DNA of 64,000 nt from Acidobacteria bacterium RIFCSPLOWO2_12_FULL_66_21 (GTDB taxonomy: Bacteria > Acidobacteriota > Vicinamibacteria > Vicinamibacterales > 2-12-FULL-66-21): assembly GCA_001767455.1 (NCBI GenBank), contig MELC01000024.1:124001-188000 (forward strand). Direction: 5' to 3'. Under the pieces are notes generated by a model, which did no database searches, was not told the origin of the DNA, and worked only from the letters and a program-made list of their open reading frames with translations. The position numbers and the translations under genes are program-made. Of the stretch, positions 25,569-35,108 are shown piece after piece. Numbering within the stretch: position 1 is the stretch's first letter; every line of letters begins with the position of its first letter.

Positions 25569-26189
25569 ATGGTGCGCGTGCGCGTCGCATCGGGTGAGCA
25601 GGCGGCCATCGATGCCGCGTCAGCGGTCCTGCGCGCGGGCGGCGTCGTGGCGTACCCGACCGACACCCTGTATGGTCTCGCCGTGGATCCGAGGCGCGAC
25701 GATGCGGTGAGGAAGCTGTTCGCGATCAAGGGCCGCGCCGCCGCCGCCGCGCTGCCGCTCATCGCCGCGAGCCCGGAGCAGGCATCGCTCGCGGGGAACA
25801 TCGGACCCGCCGAATGGCGTCTGGCGACGCGGTTCTGGCCCGGGGCGCTGTCGCTCGTCGTGCCGGCGCGCGATCCGGTATCCCGCCGGGCGCTGGGCGG
25901 CGGCACGACCGTCGCCGTGCGCGTGCCGGATCATGCGGTCGCGCGCGCGCTTGCCGCGGGACTCGGCTTCGCGATCACGGCCACGAGCGCGAACCTGTCC
26001 GGCCATCCCCCGACGGCCTCGCCCGACGAGGTCGCCGCCGCGCTCGGCGAGCGTCTCGATCTGCTGCTCGACGGCGGCGAGGCGCCCGGCGGCCCGCCAT
26101 CAACCATCGTCGACATGCGCAGCGGGCGCCCGTCGCTCGTGCGCGCCGGCGCGATCCCATTCGACCGCGTGCTAAGATCCGTGGAGTGA
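25569..26189 (+). CDS. tsaC: Threonylcarbamoyl-AMP synthase (Sua5/YrdC family)
   Basis: 206 residues. GGVVAYPTDTLYGLAVDP at about residues 25-42 and the KGRAAAAALPL stretch near 57 form the nucleotide-binding cleft. TSANLSGHPPT near 138 is the family signature, and PSTIVDM comes later. It makes threonylcarbamoyl-AMP from Thr, bicarbonate and ATP for t6A37 in tRNAs reading ANN codons. The usual Lys-Arg pattern KxR(P/D) reads KGRAAAAALP here, slightly altered by an Ala-rich insertion. It lacks the C-terminal Sua5 domain. Its TGA overlaps the ATG of hflX by one base. Confidence 0.92.
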   Translation: MVRVRVASGEQAAIDAASAVLRAGGVVAYPTDTLYGLAVDPRRDDAVRKLFAIKGRAAAAALPLIAASPEQASLAGNIGPAEWRLATRFWPGALSLVVPARDPVSRRALGGGTTVAVRVPDHAVARALAAGLGFAITATSANLSGHPPTASPDEVAAALGERLDLLLDGGEAPGGPPSTIVDMRSGRPSLVRAGAIPFDRVLRSVE

Positions 26190-27478
26190 TGCGCCATTCG
26201 GCTCGCGGCCCGGACGCTTCCGGTTCACAGGAGCGTGTCGCGCTCGTCGGACTCTTCAACAGTTCGTCGCGCTACTTCGATCCCGAACACTCACTCGACG
26301 AACTTGCCGGCCTCGCGGAGGCGGCGGGCGCCACCGTCGTGCTCCGCGTGCTGCAGGAGCGCGCCAGGCCCGACCCGGCCACGTTCCTCGGCAGCGGCAA
26401 GGTCGCGTCGCTCGCGGCCTCGTGCGACGAGCTCGGCGTCGACGTCGTCATCTTCGACAACGAGCTGAGCCCGGCGCAACTGCGGAACATCGAGAAAGCC
26501 ATCGAGCGAAAGGTCATCGACCGCACGCAGCTGATTCTCGACATCTTCGCAAGGCGCGCGCACACACGGGAAGGCAAGCTCCAGGTGGAGCTCGCGCAGC
26601 TCAAGTACCTGATGCCACGGCTGGTGGGCTCGAGCGCCGCGCTGTCGCGCCTTGGCGGCGGTATCGGCACCCGCGGGCCCGGCGAGACGAAGCTCGAAAC
26701 GGACCGGCGGCGGATCCGCCACCGCATCAGCATCCTCTCGAAGGAGATCGACGCCGTGCGGCGCCGCCGCACGCAGCTTCGCGACCGGCGCCACAAGACC
26801 GCGGTGCCCGTCGTGGCGCTCGTCGGCTACACCAACGCGGGGAAGACGACGCTGTTCAATGCGCTGACGGGCGATCGGGCCGTCGTGTCCAACGCGCTGT
26901 TCGTCACGCTCGACCCGCTCGTCCGCAAGGTGCGGCTGCCGGATCGGCGCGAGCTGCTGGTGTCGGATACGGTCGGATTCATCGAACGGCTCCCGCACTC
27001 GCTGGTCGCCGCGTTCCGCGCGACACTCGAGGAGGTCGCGGCGGCCGATCTGCTGCTGCACGTGATCGACGCAGCCAGCCCGGAGCTGCAGCGCCACATC
27101 GACGCCGTCCACGGCGTGCTCGAAGAGGTCGGGGCGGGGCGCGTGCCGACCATTGAGGTCTTCAACAAGCGCGATCTGCTCGACGCGGACCAGCGCGCGC
27201 GGATCGGCGCGGTCCATCCCGCCGCGCTCGCCGTCTCCGCACGCACCGGCGAGGGGCGCGACGAGCTGATCGCGGCCATGGAGAGCCGCCTGGCGCTCGA
27301 CACCGTCCGCGTCACGCTGGCGTTCGATTCCGCGAGCGGCGAGGACCGGGAGCGGATCGCGCAGTTGTACCGCGTCGGCCGGATCCTCCGACACGTCTCG
27401 ACCGACGGCCGCATCGCCATCGAAGCGGAGGTTCCACGAAGGGTGCTCGACCGCTACACTGCGGCGGAGAGGCAGTGA
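26189..27478 (+). CDS. hflX: Ribosome-splitting GTPase HflX
   Basis: 429 residues. The HflX N-terminal domain includes DPATFLGSGKV and VIFDNELSPAQLRNIE. The coiled-coil linker carries RGPGETKLETDRRRIRHRI near 165-185. The G domain has G1 GYTNAGKTTL near 212-221, G2/G3 as LFVTLDP and SDTVGFI, and G4 NKRD. HflX binds ribosomes and splits stalled or heat-damaged 70S particles. The ATG at 26189 overlaps the tsaC stop, so the two are translationally coupled. The C-terminal domain is short but present. Confidence 0.95.
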   Translation: MRHSARGPDASGSQERVALVGLFNSSSRYFDPEHSLDELAGLAEAAGATVVLRVLQERARPDPATFLGSGKVASLAASCDELGVDVVIFDNELSPAQLRNIEKAIERKVIDRTQLILDIFARRAHTREGKLQVELAQLKYLMPRLVGSSAALSRLGGGIGTRGPGETKLETDRRRIRHRISILSKEIDAVRRRRTQLRDRRHKTAVPVVALVGYTNAGKTTLFNALTGDRAVVSNALFVTLDPLVRKVRLPDRRELLVSDTVGFIERLPHSLVAAFRATLEEVAAADLLLHVIDAASPELQRHIDAVHGVLEEVGAGRVPTIEVFNKRDLLDADQRARIGAVHPAALAVSARTGEGRDELIAAMESRLALDTVRVTLAFDSASGEDRERIAQLYRVGRILRHVSTDGRIAIEAEVPRRVLDRYTAAERQ

Positions 27479-27552
27479 TGAACGCCTTTTACCCCCACGC
27501 TGCCACGAACCGAACGGTTTTGCTGAGCACGAAGTCACACGAAGATCGCGAA

Positions 27553-28956
27553 GTGCACGACGAAAGAAGACCGGCGAGAAAACCGTGGGGGCGTCTCAGT
27601 GTGGCTGCGGCTGTCGCCGCTATGCTGCTCTCGGCAGCTTCGTGTGCGCCGAAAACGGCGGTCGTGACGGCCCCGGTCGCCGGAGCTGCCCGCTTTCCCG
27701 AATTCGTGTATCCGGCGCCGCCGGCCGGCATGGCGGGGCGCGTGCCGCTCGAGCGCCACCTGACCGGATGGAACGCGCTTCAGTCAGGCGACCTGCGCAC
27801 CGCGGACCGCAGCTTCGCCGCCGCCGTGAAAGAGGCGCCGGGATTCTATCCGGCCGAAGCGGGGCTGGGCTATGTGGCGCTCGCACGGAAGGACGCCAGA
27901 GCGGCGCTCGCGCATTTCGATCGCGCGCTGGCGCCCGACGCGACCTACGCCCCCGCGCTCGCCGGCCGGGGAGAAGCCCTGCTGTCGCTCGGCAATCGCG
28001 AGCAGGCCCTGGCGAGTTTCCAGGCGGCCGTGTCCGCCGATCCTTCGCTCACCGCTCTCGGGAGCCGCATCGAGGTGCTGCGCTTCCGCGAAGTCCAGGA
28101 AGAAGTCGCCGCGGCACGCAAGGCGAGCGAAGCCGGCCGGCTTCCGGAGGCCCGGGCGGCGTACGAACGGGCGCTCGCCAGGTCCCCGCAAAGCCCGTTT
28201 CTGTATCGGGAGCTGTCGGCGGTGGATCGCCGCGAAGGCAACATGGCCGCGGCGCTCGAACACGCGCAGAAGGCGAGCGCGCTCGAGCCGAACGATCCGC
28301 GCAACCTCATCGCGATTGCCGAGACCTACGAGGCCCAGGGGGAGATGGCGAAGGCCATCGACGTGTACGGCGCCGCCGTGGCGCTGGAGCCGAATCCCGC
28401 GATCGACGCGCGCATCGATGCGCTGGCCGAGACGATCGCGTTTGCGGCCATGCCACCCGAGTACCGCTCGATCGAAACCGCGCCGTCGGTGACCCGCGCG
28501 CAGCTCGCCGCGCTCGTCGGCGTGCGGCTGGACGCGCTGCTGAAGCGCGCCCCCCGCGGGAACGCCGCCATCATTTCCGACACGCGCGGAAACTGGGCGG
28601 CGCCCTGGATCCTGTCCGTCACCCGCGCAGGCATCATGGACGCGTACCCGAACCACACGTTCCAGCCCAACGCCGTCGTTCGCCGCGGCGATCTGGCGAT
28701 GGCGGCCAGCCGGGTCCTGTCGCTCATCGCGGCGGAGAAGCCGGCGGCGGCCGCTGCATGGCGCAGCGCCCGTCGCAGGTTCCCGGACCTTTCGCAGGGC
28801 CATCTCAGTTATCCCGCGGCATCGCTGGCCGTCCAGGCGGGCGTCATGACGACGCTCGAAGACGGCAGCTTCCAGTTGTCGCGTCCCGTCACCGGCGCAG
28901 AGGCCGTGGCGGCGGTGAAGAAGCTGGACGAGCTCTCCAGCCGGACGGGGCGATGA
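27553..28956 (+). CDS. TPR-repeat lipoprotein with S-layer-homology domains
   Basis: 467 residues from GTG 27553. This start gives a textbook lipoprotein signal: basic RRPARKPWGR, hydrophobic VAAAVAAMLLSA and the lipobox ASC. An ATG at 27478 that overlaps the hflX stop would add 25 residues encoded partly by a CACGAAG repeat. TPR-like helical pairs fill about residues 65-275, for example ALAGRGEALLSLGNREQALA. The C-terminal third holds SLH-type repeats: ILSVTRAGIMDAYPNHTFQP, VVRRGDLAMAASRVL, and a second set ending VQAGVMTTLEDGSFQLSRP. The likely location is the outer membrane or periplasm, with the SLH part gripping cell-wall or envelope polymer. The function is not known. Confidence 0.8.
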   Translation: MHDERRPARKPWGRLSVAAAVAAMLLSAASCAPKTAVVTAPVAGAARFPEFVYPAPPAGMAGRVPLERHLTGWNALQSGDLRTADRSFAAAVKEAPGFYPAEAGLGYVALARKDARAALAHFDRALAPDATYAPALAGRGEALLSLGNREQALASFQAAVSADPSLTALGSRIEVLRFREVQEEVAAARKASEAGRLPEARAAYERALARSPQSPFLYRELSAVDRREGNMAAALEHAQKASALEPNDPRNLIAIAETYEAQGEMAKAIDVYGAAVALEPNPAIDARIDALAETIAFAAMPPEYRSIETAPSVTRAQLAALVGVRLDALLKRAPRGNAAIISDTRGNWAAPWILSVTRAGIMDAYPNHTFQPNAVVRRGDLAMAASRVLSLIAAEKPAAAAAWRSARRRFPDLSQGHLSYPAASLAVQAGVMTTLEDGSFQLSRPVTGAEAVAAVKKLDELSSRTGR

Positions 28957-29498
28957 ATCTCACGGCGGCCAACCAGTTGACGATCCTGCGGATGCTCCTC
29001 ATTCCGCCCTTCGTCATCCTTCTCCTGTACGGCTACCGCGGCTGGGCGCTGGCGGCGTTCCTGGCCGCGGGGCTCACCGACATGTTCGACGGGCTGCTCG
29101 CGCGCGCCCGCGGGCAGAAGACGACGCTCGGGGCCTGGCTGGATCCGATGGCCGACAAGCTCCTGCTCGTGACGATGTTCGTGATGCTGACGCTTCCCGA
29201 CATCGGGTCGGCCAACCGGCTGCCCTTGTGGTTCACCGTGCTCGTGCTCAGCCGGGATATCGCGATCGTGCTGACGGCCGCGGTGGTGAACCTCGCAATC
29301 GGGCCGCGAACCTTCCGCCCGTCGATTTACGGGAAGATTGCGACGGCCACCTACGTGCTCACGGGCGCGATCACGCTGTACTTCAATTACCTCGGGCAGC
29401 CTTCGCCGCTCGTCGGCGCGTTCGTGTACGCGTCGCTCGCGATCACGATCGTCTCCGCCTTCCACTACGGCGTGAAGGTCATCCGGATCGGACACTGA
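28953..29498 (+). CDS. pgsA: CDP-alcohol phosphatidyltransferase (PgsA-like)
   Basis: 181 residues with about five transmembrane segments. The CDP-alcohol signature D-x2-DG-x2-AR-x8-G-x3-D-x3-D is complete in DMFDGLLARARG and LGAWLDPMADK at about residues 39-63. PgsA makes phosphatidylglycerophosphate from CDP-diacylglycerol and glycerol-3-phosphate; cardiolipin-synthase-type members share the motif, so the exact product is probable but not proven. The ATG at 28953 overlaps the upstream TGA. It ends the plus-strand run and is convergent with the glycan locus. Confidence 0.85.
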   Translation: MNLTAANQLTILRMLLIPPFVILLLYGYRGWALAAFLAAGLTDMFDGLLARARGQKTTLGAWLDPMADKLLLVTMFVMLTLPDIGSANRLPLWFTVLVLSRDIAIVLTAAVVNLAIGPRTFRPSIYGKIATATYVLTGAITLYFNYLGQPSPLVGAFVYASLAITIVSAFHYGVKVIRIGH

Positions 29499-29504
29499 CC
29501 CGGC

Positions 29505-30443
<939 letters not shown>

Positions 30444-30445
30444 AT

Positions 30446-30535
30446 TAGTTTTGAGTTCTGAGTCTTGAGTTGTGAGTTTCAGTTGTGAGTTCTGAGCCAC
30501 TCATAACTCATAACTGATAACTCACAACTGGCAAG
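30446..30535. repeat. Palindromic short-repeat array (GAGTTGTGAGTTCTGAG words)
   Basis: The left half reads TTTTGAGTTCTGAGTCTTGA and on to GTTGTGAGTTCTGAG. The right half, ACTCATAACTCATAACTG and ATAACTCACAACTGG, is the approximate reverse complement. It lies between the sugar transferase stop and the UXS start codon and replaces any normal leader there. Confidence 0.85.
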
Positions 30536-30537
30536 CG

Positions 30538-31977
30538 TCAGTACGCGTGCTTCTGAAGGCCGTGCAGGATCGTCAGCCACATGATCTTGATGTCGAGCGC
30601 GACCGACCAGTTCTCGATGTAGTAGAGGTCGTATTCGATGCGCTTTTCGAGCGACGTGTTGCCGCGCCAGCCGTTGACCTGCGCCCAGCCGGTGATGCCG
30701 GCCTTGACCTTGTGCCGCAGCATGTACTGCGGGATCCGGTGCTTGAACTGCTCGACGAAATACGGGCGCTCGGGGCGCGGGCCGACGATCGACATGTCGC
30801 CGCGCAGGACGTTCCAGAGCTGCGGCAGCTCGTCGAGGTCGGTGCGGCGCAGCCACGTGCCGACCCGCGTGCAGCGCGGGTCGTTGTCGCGCGCCCAGAT
30901 CGGTCCGGTCTCGTCCTCGGCGCCCTCGTGCATCGATCGAAACTTGAAGACGTCGAACGCCTTGCCGTCGAGCCCCATGCGCTCCTGCCGGTAGAACACC
31001 GGCCCCGTCGAGGTGTACCGCACGAGCAGCGCGATGATCCCGAAGGGGACGGACGCCACCACGAGCGCGGCCGCGGAAATCGCGATGTCGATCGCGCGCT
31101 TCAGCACGCTGTTGAAGCCGCGCAGCGGCACGTCGTTGAGGCTGATGATCGGAACGCCGTCGAGATTCTCGAGCCGCGCGCGCAGCGCGATGAACTGCAG
31201 CAGATCGGGGACCACGTGCACGTCGACACCCTCGCGGCTGGTGGCTTCGACGATGCCGAGCATCTTCACGTGTTCTTCGAGCGGCAGGGCGACGTAGACG
31301 TGGTCGATCTTCTCGCGGCGGATGATCTCGTCGGCTTCGGCCACGCCGCCAAGCACGGGCAGGCCGCGATAGCCGATGTGATCGCCGTCGCGGTCGTCGA
31401 CGAATCCGATGACCTTGAACCCGAGCTCCCGGTGCTCCAGCACCTTGTCGGCCACCATGCGCCCGAGGTCGCCGGCCCCGGCAATCAGCACGCGTTTCAG
31501 GCCGATGCCCGCGCGCCAGCGGCGTTCGAGCGCCTCGCGGACGATCTCGCGCGAGGTGTAGGTGAACACGACGCTCAGGACGAGGTACACCGCCCAGACG
31601 ATCTGGGAGATCTCGAAGACCCCTTTTTCCTTGAGATCGGGCGGCACCCAGTACGTGTTGAAGTACAGCGTCCCGCCGATGCCGATCACCACGGCGAGGA
31701 TGCTGCCGACGAACACCGCGAAGAAGTCGTCGACGCGCGATCGGCCCCGCCGCAGGTGGTAGAGCCCCTGGACGAAAAACGCGACCGGGACGATCCCCTG
31801 GATGAAGGGGAGCATCTTGAGGTAGTGCTCGAACTGCGGAAAACCCTTGGTGACGGGAATGATCGAGACGAGCAGGTCGAAACGGATGACATAGGCGAGG
31901 ACGAACGCGGCCATGCTGAGCGCCGCGTCGGTGATGACGAAATAGAGCGCGAGCAGGCGGTTGTACCGCCGGATCAT
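30538..31977 (-). CDS. Polyprenyl-phosphate hexose-1-phosphate transferase (WcaJ/WbaP type)
   Basis: 479 residues. Four N-terminal transmembrane helices (about 10-145) are followed by a Rossmann-like CoA-binding domain (VLIAGAGDLGRMVADKVL near 165) and a fifth membrane segment (ISAAALVVASVPFGIIAL near 290). The catalytic cytosolic domain has VFKFRSMHE, DELPQLWNVLRGDMSIVGPRP and GITGWAQVNGWRG. These are the hallmarks of bacterial sugar transferases that move hexose-1-phosphate from UDP-hexose to undecaprenyl phosphate, the first step of surface glycan assembly. Glucose or galactose is the likely sugar. Its start overlaps the stop of the upstream glycosyltransferase. Confidence 0.93.
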   Translation of the reverse strand: MIRRYNRLLALYFVITDAALSMAAFVLAYVIRFDLLVSIIPVTKGFPQFEHYLKMLPFIQGIVPVAFFVQGLYHLRRGRSRVDDFFAVFVGSILAVVIGIGGTLYFNTYWVPPDLKEKGVFEISQIVWAVYLVLSVVFTYTSREIVREALERRWRAGIGLKRVLIAGAGDLGRMVADKVLEHRELGFKVIGFVDDRDGDHIGYRGLPVLGGVAEADEIIRREKIDHVYVALPLEEHVKMLGIVEATSREGVDVHVVPDLLQFIALRARLENLDGVPIISLNDVPLRGFNSVLKRAIDIAISAAALVVASVPFGIIALLVRYTSTGPVFYRQERMGLDGKAFDVFKFRSMHEGAEDETGPIWARDNDPRCTRVGTWLRRTDLDELPQLWNVLRGDMSIVGPRPERPYFVEQFKHRIPQYMLRHKVKAGITGWAQVNGWRGNTSLEKRIEYDLYYIENWSVALDIKIMWLTILHGLQKHAY

Positions 31978-33089
31978 CGGGACGTCTCCAGGAGGTCGGC
32001 CGCGGCCGCTTTGAACTCGCTCATGAAGCGTTCGCGTGAGAACCGGCGGGCATTGTCGCGGATCGCGGCCGGGTCGAGGCGCAAATCGCGAAGCCGCGCG
32101 AGGCCGGCCGCGAACGCCTCGGCCGAATCGGTGTCGACGAGCACGCCGGTGACTCCGTCCGCGACCGTTTCGCGGGCTCCGCCCTCATCGAGCGCCACGA
32201 CCGGCGTGCCGCAGGCCTGCGCCTCGACCGGAACCATCCCGAAGTCCTCGATTCCTGGCAGGAGCACCCCCTCGGCGCCGCGATACAACGCGAGGATCTC
32301 CTCGTCGCTGCGCCAGCCCGGAAACTCGACCTCCGGACCCGCGAGCTGCTTCAGCCGCGCCTCTTCAGGACCGCGTCCAACGATCTTCAACGTCACTCCC
32401 GCCATCCGGCAGCCCTCGATCGCGACCTCAACCCGCTTGTAGGGGACGAGGGCGGACACGACCAGGAACCCGCTCCGCGGTTGCGGCGCCGGGCCGGGCC
32501 GATAAAATGACGTGTCCACTGGAGGATACACTACGGTCGATCCGCGATTATAGTATCGGCGAATTCTGCCCGCAACATATTGAGAATTCGCAAGAAAGCG
32601 GTCCACGCGGTGCGCCGTTGCCCGATCCCACCGGGCCAGCCCGGCCATGACGTGGCGGGCAGCATGGTGACCCCATAGGCCGACTTGAGCCGGACTGAAA
32701 TACGCGCCGAACTGATCCCAGCCGTATCGCATCGGCGAGTGGCAGTAACACAGGTGACGCGCGCGCCCCGGGCGGATTACGGATTTGACCGCGCAGTGGC
32801 TGCTGCTGATGACCAGGTCGTAGCGATCGAGATCGAACCATTCGACAAGCGTGGGGAAGAGCGGCAGGTACTGCCTGTAGAAACGGCCGGCGCGCGGCAA
32901 GGCCTGTGCGGGCGAGGTGCTGATCGGGTGGGCCTCGATCCGGGCGGACACCGACCCCGGAACCCGAACGAGCGCGTAGACGGGCGCGTCCGGGTAGAGC
33001 TCGCAGATCGCGTCGAGGACCTTCTCGCCGCCGCGCATGCCCGTCAGCCAGTCGTGGACGATCGCGACGCGTGGCGCGCTGGCGTTCAC
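31974..33089 (-). CDS. GT4-family glycosyltransferase
   Basis: 371 residues of the GT-B fold. The start is GTG 33089 ([20 protein letters not shown]), overlapping the TGA of the upstream gene. The N-terminal domain includes GGEKVLDAICELYPDAPVYA. The donor-binding C-terminal domain has FLVVSALVPYKRVEVAIEGC near 205 and the retaining EX7E motif in LPGIEDFGMVPVEAQACGTP near 287-295. It adds a sugar to the lipid-linked oligosaccharide; donor and linkage are unknown. HDWLTGMRGGEK at the N-terminus is shared by a well-populated subgroup of capsule and O-antigen transferases. Confidence 0.9.
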   Translation of the reverse strand: MNASAPRVAIVHDWLTGMRGGEKVLDAICELYPDAPVYALVRVPGSVSARIEAHPISTSPAQALPRAGRFYRQYLPLFPTLVEWFDLDRYDLVISSSHCAVKSVIRPGRARHLCYCHSPMRYGWDQFGAYFSPAQVGLWGHHAARHVMAGLARWDRATAHRVDRFLANSQYVAGRIRRYYNRGSTVVYPPVDTSFYRPGPAPQPRSGFLVVSALVPYKRVEVAIEGCRMAGVTLKIVGRGPEEARLKQLAGPEVEFPGWRSDEEILALYRGAEGVLLPGIEDFGMVPVEAQACGTPVVALDEGGARETVADGVTGVLVDTDSAEAFAAGLARLRDLRLDPAAIRDNARRFSRERFMSEFKAAAADLLETSR

Positions 33090-34198
33090 TCGGCGAGCAC
33101 CTGCTCGTAGATCTCGCGGATCCGTTTGACGGATCGCTCCCAGGAGAATTCGCGGGCGCGCGCGTAGCCGCGGCGCCGGAGATCGTCGCGCAGCGACGGG
33201 TCGTCGAGGACCCGCCGCATGGCCTCCGCAATGTCCTCGGAACGGTACGGATCGATGAGGATCGCCGCGTCCCCGACGACCTCGGGCAGCGACGACACGT
33301 TGGACGTGATGACCGGTGTCCCGCTCGCCATGGCCTCGAGCGGCGGCAGGCCGAATCCCTCGTACAGAGACGGAAACACGAACACCCTCGCCAGGCGGTA
33401 CAGCACGGCGAGCGTCTTGTCGGGCACGAACCCGAAGAAGCGCACGTGCTTGTGGAGCTTGTACTTGTGCACGGCGCGTCTGAGGGTCGCATACTTCGAG
33501 ATCTCGTCGCCGATGATCAGCAGCCGGACGTTGTCGGCGCGTTCCTTGCGCAGCATGTGGAACGCTTCGATGAGCCGCTCGAGATTCTTGTGCGGCTTGA
33601 TGTTGCCCGCGTACAGGACGAACGGATCGTGGAGCTGGTAGCGCTCGCGGACCCGCGCCACCTCCTCGTCGGACGGCGTCTCGCCGAACTGCTCGTCGAT
33701 CGCGTTGTAGATGACGTCGATCTTCGACGGCGGCACGTGAAAGTAGCGCAGGATGTCGCGCTTCGAGGCCTCCGAGACCGTCAGCACGCGGTTCGATCGG
33801 TGCGTCGCCACCCAGAGCGACGCGCGGGCGTACGCGTACCCGAGACGGTTCGGGAGGTACTGTGGAAAGCGCAGGTGGATGCAGTCGTGGATCGTGACGA
33901 CCGACTTGCACGGCGTCAACAGGGGCAGGACGTAGTGCGGCGCGTGAAACAGATCGATTCGTTCACGGCGCAGATCGAGCGGCACCGTGAGCTGCTCTCG
34001 GAAAGAGTAGGCGCCCGCCGGCTCGGAAACGGCGCGGAAATTCTCCCCGAGCCGGGAGGCGACCTCGCAATCCTCCGCACGGCAGAGCAGCACGTACTCG
34101 GTCTCGTGGTCCAGACGCGACAGGTGACGCAGCACGTTGCGGACGTACGTGCCGATGCCGTAGTCGCGCAGCTTGCGCGCGTCAATGGCGACCCTCAA
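33086..34198 (-). CDS. GT4-family glycosyltransferase
   Basis: 370 residues. It appears to start at TTG 34198 ([16 protein letters not shown]), since no ATG or GTG is positioned near the conserved N-terminal strand. The N-terminal part contains [13 protein letters not shown] and [11 protein letters not shown]. The C-terminal domain has [20 protein letters not shown] near 195 and the EX7E donor motif in [21 protein letters not shown] near 275-290. It is a cytosolic, membrane-associated mannosyltransferase-like enzyme; the donor is unassigned. A GC-rich intergenic repeat lies directly upstream, separating it from the GT2 gene. Confidence 0.9.
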   Translation of the reverse strand: MRVAIDARKLRDYGIGTYVRNVLRHLSRLDHETEYVLLCRAEDCEVASRLGENFRAVSEPAGAYSFREQLTVPLDLRRERIDLFHAPHYVLPLLTPCKSVVTIHDCIHLRFPQYLPNRLGYAYARASLWVATHRSNRVLTVSEASKRDILRYFHVPPSKIDVIYNAIDEQFGETPSDEEVARVRERYQLHDPFVLYAGNIKPHKNLERLIEAFHMLRKERADNVRLLIIGDEISKYATLRRAVHKYKLHKHVRFFGFVPDKTLAVLYRLARVFVFPSLYEGFGLPPLEAMASGTPVITSNVSSLPEVVGDAAILIDPYRSEDIAEAMRRVLDDPSLRDDLRRRGYARAREFSWERSVKRIREIYEQVLAE

Positions 34199-34206
34199 AT
34201 TTTAAC

Positions 34207-34280
34207 CCGGGGGCTTCGCCCCGCCGGACCCCCTATCGCCGTCGCTCGCGGGGCCCCATCGCCCCGCGCCGCTCCGGCGG
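34207..34280. repeat. GC-rich intergenic repeat, second copy
   Basis: It opens with GGGGCTTCGCCCC (34210-34222) and continues GGACCCCC, TCGCTCGCGGGG and CGCGCCGCTCC, the same order of blocks as 21811-21882. It occupies the only sizeable gap in the minus-strand glycan operon (34199-34283). Confidence 0.7.
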
Positions 34281-34283
34281 ATT

Positions 34284-35108
34284 CTACCGCGAGACGGGCA
34301 ACTGGCCCTTGAGGCGAAGGTAAGCGCGCAGGACGGGCGCCCAGGCCGGATGGTGTTTCTCGTAGAACGCAATCTGGCTGCGGCGATAGGCGGCGCTCAT
34401 GCGATCGGGGGCCGACAGCCGCGATCGGCCGCCGAGGTGCACGATTTCCGCGGCCGGAGTGAAGAGGATCCGGCCCCCCCGCGCCCGGATCGCGGCGCAG
34501 AAGTCGACGTCCTCCGTGTAGAGGAAGAAGCGCTCGTCGAGCAGACCAGCTTCTTCCGCGGCCGTCCGGCGGACCAGCAGGCATGCGCCGCTGACCCAGT
34601 CCACGAAGCGCTCCTGCCGCGTCGCCCGGTCGACCCAGCGCGACACCGGCCCAACGCGCCGATCGTGCAGCGCGGTGACGATCTTCCGGCGCAGCTCCGT
34701 CAGCGGCGAGAGCATCCGGCCGAAGGACAGCTCGGCGATGCCGTCGGCGTCGACCAGGCGCGGCCCGGCGGCGGCCGCCGCTCTCTCGGCGAGCAGCCGC
34801 CCGACCAGCCGGTCGATCGCGCCGGGCGGAGCGACGGTGTCGTTGTTGAGGAGCAGGACCAGCTCGCCGCCGGTCGCCCTGATCCCGACGTTGTTGGCCG
34901 CGGCAAATCCCCTGTTGACGGATTGCCGGATGACCGTGAGAGGCCCGCGCCGTCCCGAGACGGCCTCCACGCTCCCATCGCTCGACGCGTTGTCCACGAC
35001 GACGATGTCGTGCGGGATCGCCGGCGGAGCATCCGCGAGCGATCGCAGGCACCTCTCGAGATCGGCGCGCGCGTTGTAACTCACGATGACGATGGAGAGT
35101 GTCGTCAT
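34284..35108 (-). CDS. GT2-family glycosyltransferase (rhamnosyltransferase-like)
   Basis: 274 residues of the GT-A fold. LSIVIVSYNARADLERCL opens the protein. VVVDNASSDGS near 36 and the DxD-equivalent LLLNNDTVAPPGAID near 80 bind the nucleotide sugar and metal. FVDWVSGACLLVRR and ERFFLYTEDVDFCAAIRARG near 180-210 carry the acceptor-side ED motif, and a His-rich C-terminal segment follows. The pattern fits WbbL-like rhamnosyltransferases, but the sugar is not certain. The start is the ATG at 35108, overlapping the upstream stop. No membrane segments are seen. Confidence 0.9.
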   Translation of the reverse strand: MTTLSIVIVSYNARADLERCLRSLADAPPAIPHDIVVVDNASSDGSVEAVSGRRGPLTVIRQSVNRGFAAANNVGIRATGGELVLLLNNDTVAPPGAIDRLVGRLLAERAAAAAGPRLVDADGIAELSFGRMLSPLTELRRKIVTALHDRRVGPVSRWVDRATRQERFVDWVSGACLLVRRTAAEEAGLLDERFFLYTEDVDFCAAIRARGGRILFTPAAEIVHLGGRSRLSAPDRMSAAYRRSQIAFYEKHHPAWAPVLRAYLRLKGQLPVSR

